In this document: positions 1 through 7,376 of the stretch, one piece after another
Position numbering within the stretch: position 1 is the first letter of the stretch
Layout of the letters: every line of letters begins with the position of its first letter
NCBI GenBank assembly: GCA_902523535.1
Contig: CABYZQ010000001.1
Location: forward strand, 1 to 53,046
Reading direction: 5' to 3'
DNA from: an uncultured Pelagibacteraceae bacterium
Lineage (GTDB): Bacteria > Pseudomonadota > Alphaproteobacteria > Pelagibacterales > AG-422-B15
Length of the DNA: 53,046 bases
The notes under the pieces: model-generated
What the model saw: the letters and a program-made list of their open reading frames with translations, nothing else
What the model was told of the DNA's origin: nothing
The model's database searches: none
Program-made: the position numbers and the translations under genes

Positions 1-1155
1 GTGAGTATCTGAATCCTCCCCATCCATGAACATATATGGATCAGAATTTTCATTTACTTCTTCATTCATCTCTTCATTGCTTAACGAAGCTTGTACTGAG
101 TTTGAATTTGCTGCTGGTATAGCCGCCATTGATGATACAGCAGAATTTCTTGTTATTTGTAAATCTACAATTGATTTAGTTGGCTTTGGATGTGAGTCTA
201 ATCCTGTGGCTACAACAGAAACTCTTGCCTTGCCTTCAAGTTTGTCGTCAAAAATTGATCCCACAATTACATCTGCATCAGGATGAACCTGTTCTCGAAT
301 CTCATTTGTAATTTTGTCGACTTCATGAAGAGTAAGGTCAGTTCCACCAGTTATATTAATGAGAAGTCCTTTAGCTCCATCAAGTGAATAGTCATCAAGT
401 AATGGGTTCGTTACGGCATTATGGGCACATTCAATGGCTCTATTTTCACCAGAAGCTTCTCCTGTTCCCATCATGGCGCGCCCCATGTTATTCATGATTG
501 TTTTTACATCTGCAAAATCTAAATTTATAAGTCCAGGAACAACCATTAAATCTGTAATACTTCTTACCCCTGCATGTAAAACATCATCCGCCATTGAAAA
601 AGCATCTGCGAAAGTTGTTTTTTCATCAGCGACTTTGAATAAGTTTTGGTTAGGTATTACAATTGTTGTATCTACTAAATGCTCTAATTCTTTGAGGCCT
701 TGCTCAGCGATACGCATTCTGCCAGCTCCTTCAAATTGAAATGGTTTTGTAACAACTGCAACAGTGAGGATGCCCAATTCTTTTGCTACCCGTGCAATTA
801 CTGGTGCAGCACCTGTACCAGTGCCTCCACCCATACCAGCCGTGATGAAAAGCATATTAGTTCCCTCTAAACGTTCCATGATTTCATGCTTAGTTTCATC
901 AGCTGAAGACTTTCCAATATCAGGATGTGAACCTGCGCCAAGACCTTTTGTTACTTGAACTCCTAGTTGCATCTTAGAGTCACTTAATGATTTAGAAAGG
1001 GCCTGTGCATCTGTATTGGCTGCCACAAACTCAACACCGGATAAACCTGCTTCAATCATGTTGTTGATCGCATTGCCGCCTGCGCCTCCGACTCCAAACA
1101 CAGTTATCTTAGGCTTAAGTTCTTTTAGTTCTGGAACGCTTAAATTTAAAACCAT
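1..1155 (-). CDS. ftsZ: Cell division GTPase FtsZ (partial, C-terminus beyond window)
   Basis: FtsZ is the bacterial tubulin homologue that polymerises at midcell as the division ring. The minus-strand reading frame is open over 385 codons from an ATG at 1155 to the window edge. It shows the N-terminal nucleotide-binding segment ([15 protein letters not shown], about residues 15-29), the tubulin signature GGGTGTG, and a T7-loop-like NLDFADV. The last visible residues belong to the low-complexity linker, rich in Ser, Asn and Glu. The conserved C-terminal peptide that binds FtsA and other partners lies outside the window. A strong Shine-Dalgarno GGAGGG sits 9 nt before the ATG. The gene directly follows mraZ with 25 nt between them, where most bacteria have more than a dozen division and murein genes. 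Identity is certain; only the end is unseen. Confidence 0.98.
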   Translation of the reverse strand, partial: MVLNLSVPELKELKPKITVFGVGGAGGNAINNMIEAGLSGVEFVAANTDAQALSKSLSDSKMQLGVQVTKGLGAGSHPDIGKSSADETKHEIMERLEGTNMLFITAGMGGGTGTGAAPVIARVAKELGILTVAVVTKPFQFEGAGRMRIAEQGLKELEHLVDTTIVIPNQNLFKVADEKTTFADAFSMADDVLHAGVRSITDLMVVPGLINLDFADVKTIMNNMGRAMMGTGEASGENRAIECAHNAVTNPLLDDYSLDGAKGLLINITGGTDLTLHEVDKITNEIREQVHPDADVIVGSIFDDKLEGKARVSVVATGLDSHPKPTKSIVDLQITRNSAVSSMAAIPAANSNSVQASLSNEEMNEEVNENSDPYMFMDGEDSDTH

Positions 1156-1180
1156 GAAATTACCCTCCTGTTTTCATTAG

Positions 1181-1633
1181 TTATTGATTACTCCATTTGA
1201 GATTTGCTAAATTATTCTTCGCACTATTTGATTTATCTTTTTTATAGTCTTCATACGTAGTCGGGTTCCACATTTGAAATGTTTCCCCCATGCCTACAAA
1301 TGAAACTTGATCAATAATTCCTGCTGATACAATTAATTCACCAGGTATTATTACTCTACCTTCTTGATCAAAATGAATTTGATGACTGTCTGCAAATATA
1401 GAAGATGAAAAAGTATTTCTTTCTTCACTAAAAGGTCCAGCAGACTCAATCGCATCACTTATTTTCTGCATTCGATTAATTGCACAGCCTTCAATTGATT
1501 GAAGGGTTGGTGAAGGGTAACAAATCATTCCCTTAAGACCATTTTGTTCAAGTACACTTCTGAATGATGAAGGTACTGAAACACGACCTTTCTTGTCTAT
1601 GCGATTAATATAAGTAGATAGAAACAATGCCAT
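1181..1633 (-). CDS. mraZ: Division/cell wall cluster transcriptional regulator MraZ
   Basis: MraZ is a SpoVT/AbrB-fold DNA-binding protein that controls the division and cell-wall (dcw) cluster from its first promoter. The product has about 150 residues, the usual size. It has the two family repeats: an N-terminal half (FLSTYINRIDKKGRVSVPSSFR) and a C-terminal half (IHFDQEGRVIIPGELI). I chose the ATG at 1633, which gives the usual MALFLSTY-type N-terminus. A longer frame to 1669 exists but begins with a hydrophobic stretch not expected in the family. Downstream on the same strand is ftsZ after 25 nt. The region 48-92 nt upstream holds five TGGG repeats at 10-bp period, which fits autoregulation. 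The function is family knowledge; the direct coupling to ftsZ is seen. Confidence 0.95.
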   Translation of the reverse strand: MALFLSTYINRIDKKGRVSVPSSFRSVLEQNGLKGMICYPSPTLQSIEGCAINRMQKISDAIESAGPFSEERNTFSSSIFADSHQIHFDQEGRVIIPGELIVSAGIIDQVSFVGMGETFQMWNPTTYEDYKKDKSNSAKNNLANLKWSNQ

Positions 1634-1680
1634 TTTATAAAAAAAGTTAGTTATTAAAATAATCAACAAATTACCTCGTT

Positions 1681-1725
1681 TGGGTTAAATTGGGATTATA
1701 TGGGACAGTATGGGATCAAATGGGT
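1681..1725. promoter_or_regulatory. MraZ operator: five TGGG repeats at exact 10-bp spacing
   Basis: TGGG(T/A) occurs at 1681, 1691, 1701, 1711 and 1721 on the plus strand, once per 10 bp with variable 5-base spacers. E. coli MraZ is known to bind TGGGN direct repeats separated by 5 nt upstream of mraZ, so this array fits an MraZ operator, with five copies rather than three. The repeats read on the strand opposite to mraZ. A perfect TATAAT hexamer (minus strand, 1700-1695) lies inside the array between the second and third repeats, so binding could block a promoter. No convincing -35 is visible. Confidence 0.85.
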
Positions 1726-1830
1726 AATGTCTATATCTTTTTTTGGATTAGTTATATTTTTCAGCAGCTTATGTGATTTTTTACTTTAAGAAAATTTTAT
1801 AAGTTATTGAAAATAAATAGATATAAAATT

Positions 1831-2182
1831 GCCAGATAATCTATAAGCCGGGTTCTGTGATTTAATAAAAATCTATGACTATTCATCTAGTTCGAGTGTT
1901 ACCACACGAATCATGCGATCAACCCAGTTACAGTCAAGACTAACTATTGTAACTCTATTTGATCTTGCTCCTGGCGGGGTTTACCATGCCTTTTTTGTTA
2001 CCAAAAAAGCGGTGAGCTCTTACCTCACCTTTTCACCCTTACCTTATAAATTTCAATTAAGGCGGTTTATTTTCTGCGGCACTTTCCCTGGGGTCGCCCC
2101 CGCCGGGTATTACCCGGCACCATTGTCTTGTGGAGCCCGGACTTTCCTCTTTACAAGTAAAGCAGTCATCCAATTATCTGAC
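1831..2182 (-). ncRNA. rnpB: RNase P RNA (class A)
   Basis: This is the catalytic RNA of ribonuclease P, which matures tRNA 5' ends. On the minus strand the 5' part carries the universal core GAGGAAAGTCCGGGCTCC (2149-2132). A purine-rich segment ending in AAATAAACCGCC lies near 2061-2075, and the 3' end has ACAGAACCCGGCTTAT (1858-1843). The ends are set by the P1 helix: CAGATAAT near 2180-2173 pairs perfectly with ATTATCTG near 1840-1833, so the boundaries are good to a few bases. A 96-codon plus-strand reading frame lies over this gene and is not coding. The RNA starts only about 17 nt after the ampD-like stop codon and is followed by the mraZ operator region. Confidence 0.96.
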
Positions 2183-2188
2183 AAATAT

Positions 2189-2217
2189 CATTTACAGTCT
2201 TAGTGTTTTTTGGTCAA
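2189..2217 (-). promoter_or_regulatory. Putative sigma-70 promoter of rnpB
   Basis: On the minus strand, TTGACC (2217-2212) is followed after 17 nt by TAAATG (2194-2189). The predicted RNase P RNA 5' end at about 2182 lies 7 nt further on. The -35 hexamer overlaps the last codons of the upstream amidase gene. Spacing and the 5' end agree well, but the -10 match is only moderate. Confidence 0.5.
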
Positions 2218-2931
2218 GCTTCTGTGTTTAAATTTTAATAAATTTCCCAGATATCCTATCAATTTACGTTTAACAGAAAATTCTTCTAATTCTTCAGGAC
2301 AATAATGGCTCTCAAAAGCATGAATAACTTGAAGGGTTTCCTTGTCCATTAATCCATTAATAGAAATTTTATAACCAAAGTCACTCAATAACATTTGCAG
2401 GTTTTTTATATCTGATGGGTTTAATTCTTTATTGGAATTATTCTTTTTTGGAAGTAAGCCTATGCCTTTTTTATTTAATGCTTTCCAGGGAAACAAATAA
2501 CCAGGGTCTAGTTTTCTTAATGGAGCGATATCAGAATGTCCTAAAATAAACGCATCATTGATTTGATATTTATTTTTTAAATATAATATTAACTTTGCAA
2601 TAGCATTTACCTGAGACTTGTTAAATTTATGATAACCAAATTCTTGACCTTTATTCTGAATTTCTATTCCAATTGATTTTGAATTGAGATTTTTGTCTGA
2701 TCCCCAGAATGAGATACCTGCATGCCATGCAATGTCATGATCTTTTACGAGCTGAATGATTTTTCCGTATTCATTTATAAAATAATGTGAACTGACTTTG
2801 GCTTTTTTTGATTGCAGTCTTTTTAAGGACTCAGCTGATGAAAGCATGCCTGTATAATGAATTATAAGATATTTTATTTTTCGATATTTTCTTTTATCAA
2901 AATTGGGAGAGTTTAAGAATTGAAATTTCAT
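2200..2931 (-). CDS. N-acetylmuramoyl-L-alanine amidase (AmpD/AmiD type, Amidase_2)
   Basis: This is a zinc amidase that cleaves the bond between N-acetylmuramic acid and the stem peptide, in peptidoglycan or its anhydro-muropeptide fragments. Zinc ligands fit H25 (LIIHYTG), H132 (GHSDIAP) and D142 (LDPG), with K140 in the position of the AmpD catalytic lysine. After residue about 160 there is a linker, then a helical segment (DIKNLQMLLSDFGYKISINGLMD) that looks like a peptidoglycan-binding domain. That makes it longer than E. coli AmpD and more like AmiD. No signal peptide or lipobox is seen, so a cytoplasmic recycling role is likely. Its ATG overlaps the EamA stop by 4 nt, so the two are probably co-transcribed. 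The family call is firm; the exact substrate is not. Confidence 0.88.
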   Translation of the reverse strand: MKFQFLNSPNFDKRKYRKIKYLIIHYTGMLSSAESLKRLQSKKAKVSSHYFINEYGKIIQLVKDHDIAWHAGISFWGSDKNLNSKSIGIEIQNKGQEFGYHKFNKSQVNAIAKLILYLKNKYQINDAFILGHSDIAPLRKLDPGYLFPWKALNKKGIGLLPKKNNSNKELNPSDIKNLQMLLSDFGYKISINGLMDKETLQVIHAFESHYCPEELEEFSVKRKLIGYLGNLLKFKHRSLTKKH

Positions 2932-3827
2932 GGCGAATTTGGAACCTTTTTCTCTTCTGGTTCACGGATCATTACTATTGCAACTCCTACTAAAGTAATT
3001 AGAGCTCCAAAAATAATTTTCACAGTAATGACCTCATCAAAACCCTCATACAATGAAAATAAAGATATTATAAATGCATTTACTATAGCTAATACAGGCG
3101 CCATGAGAGTTAAAGGTGTTACTTTGGAAAGTTCATACTTCGTAATTAAATAATAAAACCCTGCATGACCTATTAATGTTGCTGCAAAAGCTGTAAATAA
3201 AACTGCATACCAACCAACTAAATTTGCATTTATTACTACTTCAATATGATTATCTTCAAAAACTAGTGAGACTGTTGCTAAGAAAATAAAGCTAATAAAT
3301 GCAATCCAAGCCTGCAGATCAAATACCTTTATATTTTCTAATTTTTTCATAAATAATAGACTTACAGCTATAGAAAATGCAGCAAGAAGAGCAAAATAAA
3401 CACCTCCCAAATCGGAAAAAATTGTTGGCTCGAAGACTAAAATAATTACACCTCCAAAAGATAGGGTGATACCCAATATTCTTCGCCATCGGATCACTTC
3501 TTTAAGAAATATAACTGACAATATAGTTGCAAATGGTACCCCTAGCTGGAGTACGATTGCAACAGATGAAATATATTGGGAGTTATCGAGTGCTAAATAA
3601 AAGAATGCAAAATGTATGCCCCCTCCAAGGATGGAAACAATCAAAATATTAGTCATCTGGCCTTTGTGAAACTTAAGAAATGGAATTAAAATGAGGGCTA
3701 TAAGAAAAAAGCGCATTGTTGTGAAGAGAAATGGAGGAAATTCTGTTACGCCAATCTTTGCTGAAATAAATGCTAAACTAAAAGCAAAATTTATCATTAA
3801 TACTAAAATGATATCTTTGGTTCTCAA
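2928..3827 (-). CDS. EamA/DMT-family membrane transporter
   Basis: This 299-residue, very hydrophobic protein has about ten predicted transmembrane segments arranged as two EamA repeats, typical of the drug/metabolite transporter superfamily (RhaT/YdcZ-like exporters). The first repeat begins at residue 7. The second begins near 150 with GGVYFALLAAFSIAVSLLF. The C-terminus is short and charged (REPEEKKVPNSP). Substrates in this family range from amino acids to nucleobases and cannot be read from sequence. The stop codon overlaps the amidase start (ATGA), suggesting one transcript. The gene is divergent from mlaA, with 95 nt between start codons. Confidence 0.85.
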   Translation of the reverse strand: MRTKDIILVLMINFAFSLAFISAKIGVTEFPPFLFTTMRFFLIALILIPFLKFHKGQMTNILIVSILGGGIHFAFFYLALDNSQYISSVAIVLQLGVPFATILSVIFLKEVIRWRRILGITLSFGGVIILVFEPTIFSDLGGVYFALLAAFSIAVSLLFMKKLENIKVFDLQAWIAFISFIFLATVSLVFEDNHIEVVINANLVGWYAVLFTAFAATLIGHAGFYYLITKYELSKVTPLTLMAPVLAIVNAFIISLFSLYEGFDEVITVKIIFGALITLVGVAIVMIREPEEKKVPNSP

Positions 3828-3922
3828 AATAGTTCCATTTATTGTATAAAATGCCTCATAAATTTTAACTCAATTAAAGTATTAATTTGATTAGAAAATT
3901 TATATAGAATAGCATTAATCTA

Positions 3923-4744
3923 ATGAATTTGAGAATACTATTAGTGGTAATTATTGGATCAACCCTTTTCTTTCAGGGTTGCGCGTCGAAAAGTACTGAG
4001 TTGAATAGCTCTTTATCTAAACAAGAGGTCTCAACAGTTAATGATCCATTTGAAAAAGTAAATAGAGTTGTATTCTCTTTTAATATTATCTTTGATAAAA
4101 TTATCTTAAGACCAATTGCTGTGACTTATAAAGCGGTAGTTCCAGGCTTTGTAAGAAATAGAATTACTTATTCTTTAAATAATTTAAGCATGCCCATTAC
4201 TGCTGTTAACAACCTTCTTCAAGGAGAACTAAGAAAAGCTGGAGTATCAACATCAAGGTTCATCATTAATTCAACTGTTGGATTATTGGGCTTCTTTGAT
4301 CCAGCATCAAGCATCGGATTAGTGACTGAAACTGAAGATTTTGGACAAACACTATCAGTTTGGGGTGTTTCCTCAGGACCATACGTAGTATTACCTTTCT
4401 TGGGGCCATCTAATCCTCGAGACTTTGCAGGCCTTCTATCCACATCTCTTTTAGACCCAATGTATCAGATTGGAGGGGGGAGTGCTCCTGACTCACTTAG
4501 AACATATCGATTAGGAACAGGCGCTGTAGATTTTAGGTCTCAAAATGTTGAAATTCTTGATGACCTTCAAAATAATTCAATCGATTATTATGCTGCAGTC
4601 AGAAGTTTTTATTCACAAGGAAGGGAGAGTCAGGCAGCTAGTAATCTAGAAATCGATTCTTCAGAGCAAGAAAATGATATTTTTGATGACTTTGAGATTG
4701 ATGAGAGCTATGTAGGACCAGATATTGAGATTACATATGACTAA
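3923..4744 (+). CDS. mlaA: MlaA (VacJ) family outer-membrane lipoprotein
   Basis: MlaA removes mislocalised phospholipids from the outer leaflet of the outer membrane and passes them to periplasmic MlaC. The N-terminus is a lipoprotein signal peptide ending FFQGC, with lipidated Cys20. The family core follows: DPFEKVNRVVFSFN, RPIAVTYKAVVP, a helical NNLLQGELRKAG segment, and STVGLLGFFDPAS. The length of 273 is normal, with an acidic tail (EQENDIFDDFEIDE). The stop overlaps the mlaC start by 8 nt, so MlaA and MlaC are translationally coupled. The ABC components MlaFEBD are not in this window. Confidence 0.95.
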   Translation: MNLRILLVVIIGSTLFFQGCASKSTELNSSLSKQEVSTVNDPFEKVNRVVFSFNIIFDKIILRPIAVTYKAVVPGFVRNRITYSLNNLSMPITAVNNLLQGELRKAGVSTSRFIINSTVGLLGFFDPASSIGLVTETEDFGQTLSVWGVSSGPYVVLPFLGPSNPRDFAGLLSTSLLDPMYQIGGGSAPDSLRTYRLGTGAVDFRSQNVEILDDLQNNSIDYYAAVRSFYSQGRESQAASNLEIDSSEQENDIFDDFEIDESYVGPDIEITYD

Positions 4745-5336
4745 AATTAGATTTCATATTTATATACTTTTACTTTTCTGCAGTTTTAACTTTACAGCTC
4801 ATTCGTCTAATTTTTTAGAGGAAGAAAATTTTGTAACATCATTTGCTGACTCAGCTATTTCTATCTTAAGTAATGATACAATCTCTGATTCTGAAAGAAC
4901 TTCGAGTTTTACCGAATTAGTAATGTCATCAATTGATCTTAATCTGATTTCAAAATTTGTTTTATCTAAAGCATGGAAAAATGCTTCTGATGAACAAAAG
5001 GAAAACTATTTAATTGCGTTTAAAGATTATTTTGTCAGCTCCTATGCTAACAAACTTGATCAGTATACTGGTGAAAAAGTTGATGTAATTGGATCCCAAG
5101 AAGCTGGGAAATACGTGATTGTTGAAAGTAATATAGTTAGGGAGGGAACAGATACTCTTAAAATTAATCTAAAGTGGAGACTTCTAAATAAAAACAATCA
5201 GATAAAAATTATTGACTTAAACATTGAGGGTATCAGCCTTGTAATTGCACAACGAGAAGAATTTCAGTCATTCCTGGCTAACAACGATTATGATTTGGAC
5301 AAACTGATTGAAAAAATTGTTTCAGTTTCAGACTAA
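4737..5336 (+). CDS. mlaC: Periplasmic phospholipid-binding protein MlaC
   Basis: MlaC ferries phospholipids between MlaA at the outer membrane and the MlaFEDB ABC complex at the inner membrane. The 199-residue product has a signal peptide (IYILLLFCSFNFTAHS) and the MlaC/Ttg2D pattern: a helical N-terminal half (LISKFVLSKAWKNASDEQKENY), then beta strands (VESNIVREGTDTLKINLKWRLL) and the closing IDLNIEGISLVIAQREEFQSFL. The ATG at 4737 is preferred over an upstream TTG at 4725, since it gives a clean signal peptide and the typical ATGA-style overlap with mlaA. The stop codon interlocks with the rhodanese stop on the other strand (CTAA). Confidence 0.93.
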   Translation: MTKIRFHIYILLLFCSFNFTAHSSNFLEEENFVTSFADSAISILSNDTISDSERTSSFTELVMSSIDLNLISKFVLSKAWKNASDEQKENYLIAFKDYFVSSYANKLDQYTGEKVDVIGSQEAGKYVIVESNIVREGTDTLKINLKWRLLNKNNQIKIIDLNIEGISLVIAQREEFQSFLANNDYDLDKLIEKIVSVSD

Positions 5337-5710
5337 TATTCTGCTGAAGGAAGACCTTTAGGTTTCCAGCCAAGAGTAAAACCATCTTCAACATTAAACA
5401 GGCTTTTATAGCCTTCATTCTCAATCATGTTGGCAGCTAGGTTAGAACGCATCCCTGACTTACAAATAAAATAAATATTTGAGTCCTTCGGTATATCTAG
5501 AGATTTAAATTCCTCGATAAAATTAGGGTTCTGAATTCCCTCCTCATTTCTTATAGCTAATTTAAAGAGGATGCCCTCAAAAGAATCTTCATCCGGAATG
5601 CCGTCAACATTCCACTCAGTCGGACTTCTTACATCAATTAGGTATGAATTCTGGTCTTCATTTAATTTTTTAAAGCAGTCTTCAGATGAAATAGTTTGTA
5701 CTGAACTCAT
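5333..5710 (-). CDS. Single-domain rhodanese-like protein
   Basis: This 125-residue single rhodanese domain has the family features: YLIDVRSPTEW after the first strand, a catalytic loop CKSGMRS with Cys83 as likely persulfide carrier, and the closing NVEDGFTLGWK. Proteins of this GlpE/PspE size transfer sulfane sulfur to cyanide, thioredoxin or other acceptors. The physiological acceptor here is unknown. No signal peptide is seen. It sits last in a unit with the DUF2805 protein (4 nt apart) and a methyltransferase. Its stop overlaps the mlaC stop from the other strand. Confidence 0.88.
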   Translation of the reverse strand: MSSVQTISSEDCFKKLNEDQNSYLIDVRSPTEWNVDGIPDEDSFEGILFKLAIRNEEGIQNPNFIEEFKSLDIPKDSNIYFICKSGMRSNLAANMIENEGYKSLFNVEDGFTLGWKPKGLPSAEY

Positions 5711-5714
5711 GTTA

Positions 5715-5954
5715 TTATGTCTTTTGATTAGATGATTTAAAACGATCTGATATTGAACTTATTTTTGTTTTTCGTCCCCTAACTCTTTGTCTCCATTTCA
5801 GAAAAGAATTACGTTTAAGGTTATCTTTCATAATCTTTATCACTTCTTTTTCTTTAAGTCCAAATTGATTATTTATATCAGTAAACGTTGTGCGATCTTC
5901 CCAAGCCATTTCAATAATACGATCAGTATCTACCTGGGATAATTTATTCTCCAT
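5715..5954 (-). CDS. DUF2805 / TIGR03643 family small protein
   Basis: This 79-residue protein belongs to the uncharacterised family seen in many marine bacteria. The typical N-terminal segment DRIIEMAWEDRTTFTDINNQFGL is followed by a helix-turn-helix-like EKEVIKIMKDNL and the conserved basic WRQRVRGRKTK. The arrangement suggests a small nucleic-acid-binding protein, but no function is established. One nucleotide separates it from the upstream methyltransferase and 4 nt from the downstream rhodanese, so it is in the same transcript. Confidence 0.82.
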   Translation of the reverse strand: MENKLSQVDTDRIIEMAWEDRTTFTDINNQFGLKEKEVIKIMKDNLKRNSFLKWRQRVRGRKTKISSISDRFKSSNQKT

Positions 5955-5955
5955 A

Positions 5956-6744
5956 TTAGCTTGATATCTTTATAGCTTGAAAATTACCAGGGCGATGTTC
6001 ACCTTTTTCAACTACACCAAGCAATTTTTCCCAAATCTCAAGCGCTCCGTCTGCTTCTTCTTTTCCGATTAGCCTTGTCACCTCATCATAAAGGGGGCCT
6101 TTTATATCTGATATTTCTGTCTTAACTTTTTCTAAGTACCATTTATTACGATCATTTAACGAGAGAACATTAAATCCTGTTTCTTTTAAAAGACTTTCGT
6201 ACTTTTCGAGTGAGCACATGAACATATCTAGACCTTCTGCTGCAATATACTCCTTCATCTCCTCCGATGGTTCGTTATCATCATTACGCATCCAATCTCC
6301 AACGGAAAGAATTCCATCATCAACTAAGATATCATTTATCTCTTGGAGTAATTTTTTTTTGTCAATGATATGTAAAAAGGCTTCTTTACTAAAGACAATC
6401 TGAAAGCTTTTATCTTCAAATTGATGTTCACCAGGCTTAGTACAGATAAACTTTACTTTATCAGATATGCCTTTCTTTATAGCTAAATCATTTGCAGTTT
6501 CGATAACTAATGGTTCTGGATCTATGCCAATTGCTTCATTAGCACCATATTTTTCTACCATATGAAAAACTGCTCCTCCTGTGCCGCAGCCAATGTCCAA
6601 AACTTTTTTGCCTTTTAAGTCTAATCCTTTTAAAATTTGATCAATTTCATCAGTGCCTCCCGGTGACAAAAATCCCTCACCCCAGATGGTTTTAAGCATA
6701 TTCAATTGTTTGGGACCGTAATGTCCTTCGTCGGTTAAGCTCAT
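5956..6744 (-). CDS. SAM-dependent methyltransferase, phosphoethanolamine N-methyltransferase-like
   Basis: This class I SAM methyltransferase has motif I at LDIGCGTGG (residues 49-57), an acidic motif II IGIDPEP, and the phosphoethanolamine-methyltransferase-like N-terminal signature WGEGFLSPGG just before the SAM fold. The C-terminal W..EKLLGVVEKGEHRPGNFQAIK also resembles the single-domain Plasmodium/plant-type PEAMT. Enzymes of that family methylate phosphoethanolamine stepwise to phosphocholine, which could feed phosphatidylcholine or choline/betaine pools. A glycine/sarcosine or other small-molecule methyltransferase cannot be excluded. The length of 262 fits a single-domain PEAMT. It leads a minus-strand unit with DUF2805 and rhodanese genes. 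Confidence 0.78.
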   Translation of the reverse strand: MSLTDEGHYGPKQLNMLKTIWGEGFLSPGGTDEIDQILKGLDLKGKKVLDIGCGTGGAVFHMVEKYGANEAIGIDPEPLVIETANDLAIKKGISDKVKFICTKPGEHQFEDKSFQIVFSKEAFLHIIDKKKLLQEINDILVDDGILSVGDWMRNDDNEPSEEMKEYIAAEGLDMFMCSLEKYESLLKETGFNVLSLNDRNKWYLEKVKTEISDIKGPLYDEVTRLIGKEEADGALEIWEKLLGVVEKGEHRPGNFQAIKISS

Positions 6745-6851
6745 ATTATTAATGATATGTTTTAGAAGCTCTCGTGGCTTTGTTTAAGTCAATAAAACTT
6801 AGATTGCATTTTCTTTTGATGACTAGCTTAATTATAGGAGGTAATAAATTT

Positions 6852-6983
6852 TTAAACTTTACCCGCCTTACTAAAATATCCTGCTGCTTCATCATATGAC
6901 CTGTTTGCGTATAATTTAGAAATACACAAAAGTGTTAAATGCAATGGAATGCCAAATAACAACTCAGGTAGATCTAGATTCAT
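6852..6983 (-). CDS. Hypothetical 43-residue protein
   Basis: A short ORF starts with ATG 19 nt after the ABM-like gene stop on the same strand. It has a hydrophobic N-terminal part (LPELLFGIPLHLTLLCI) and a polar tail ending SYDEAAGYFSKAGKV. I do not recognise it. The Shine-Dalgarno is weak. Its support is position within the operon, a protein-like amino-acid mix, and otherwise unexplained sequence between two co-directional genes. The 107 nt between it and the methyltransferase start show nothing I recognise. Confidence 0.35.
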   Translation of the reverse strand: MNLDLPELLFGIPLHLTLLCISKLYANRSYDEAAGYFSKAGKV

Positions 6984-7002
6984 ATTAAGATCTTAACCTG
7001 AT

Positions 7003-7299
7003 TTATCCATCATAATCAAGAACAACTGTACCTGAAACAGGATCAGTCACACCTAATTCAGGTGATAATTCTTCAAGGACGTGCCTCATCTTATCTAAAT
7101 TTGCGATCATTGCATCTCTCTGAGCAGCAATTGCCTCTTCTGATTCCCAAATGCCGATATAGCAATAAGTTCTTTCTCCTGTTTTAAAAAGACGACTAAT
7201 CTTTTGGCCAGGTAAATTTTCAAAACCTTTATTGATCTCCAAATATTCTTCTTCACAACCTTCTTTGACTTTAGCTCTCACAGCATTGCAAAATTCCAT
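7003..7299 (-). CDS. Putative dimeric alpha-beta barrel (ABM-like) protein
   Basis: This 98-residue protein has the beta-alpha-beta-beta-alpha-beta pattern of ferredoxin-like dimeric alpha/beta barrels, the fold of antibiotic-biosynthesis-monooxygenase-like proteins. It opens EFCNAVRAKVKEGCEEEYLEI, continues TYCYIGIWESEEAIAAQRDAM, and ends in a helix and a last strand (SGTVVLDYDG). Such proteins can be small monooxygenases, stress proteins or binding proteins; nothing here sets the substrate. A good Shine-Dalgarno (AAGGAGAA) precedes the ATG. A TATAAT hexamer on the minus strand (7328-7323) could serve an own promoter in the 77-nt gap after the beta-propeller gene. Confidence 0.7.
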   Translation of the reverse strand: MEFCNAVRAKVKEGCEEEYLEINKGFENLPGQKISRLFKTGERTYCYIGIWESEEAIAAQRDAMIANLDKMRHVLEELSPELGVTDPVSGTVVLDYDG

Positions 7300-7376
7300 A
7301 TTTTCTCCTTTATAATTAAACGATTATACTAACTCCAACATATACATAATGAAAAGAACTAAAAATTAAATGTATG

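Noticed and set aside
26..958. Three plus-strand open frames antisense to ftsZ
   Set aside because: They mirror the ftsZ coding sequence and show low-complexity, non-protein-like translations.
1913..2203. 96-codon plus-strand open frame
   Set aside because: It lies over the RNase P RNA gene on the other strand; conserved rnpB core motifs and P1 pairing explain the sequence.
6836..6846. AGGAGGTAATAAA on the plus strand resembling a strong ribosome-binding site
   Set aside because: No start codon or open frame follows; TAATAA comes immediately after.
6745..6851. Possible SAM-responsive leader upstream of the PEAMT-like methyltransferase
   Set aside because: A small AAGC/GCTT hairpin is present, but no known SAM-riboswitch core could be recognised.
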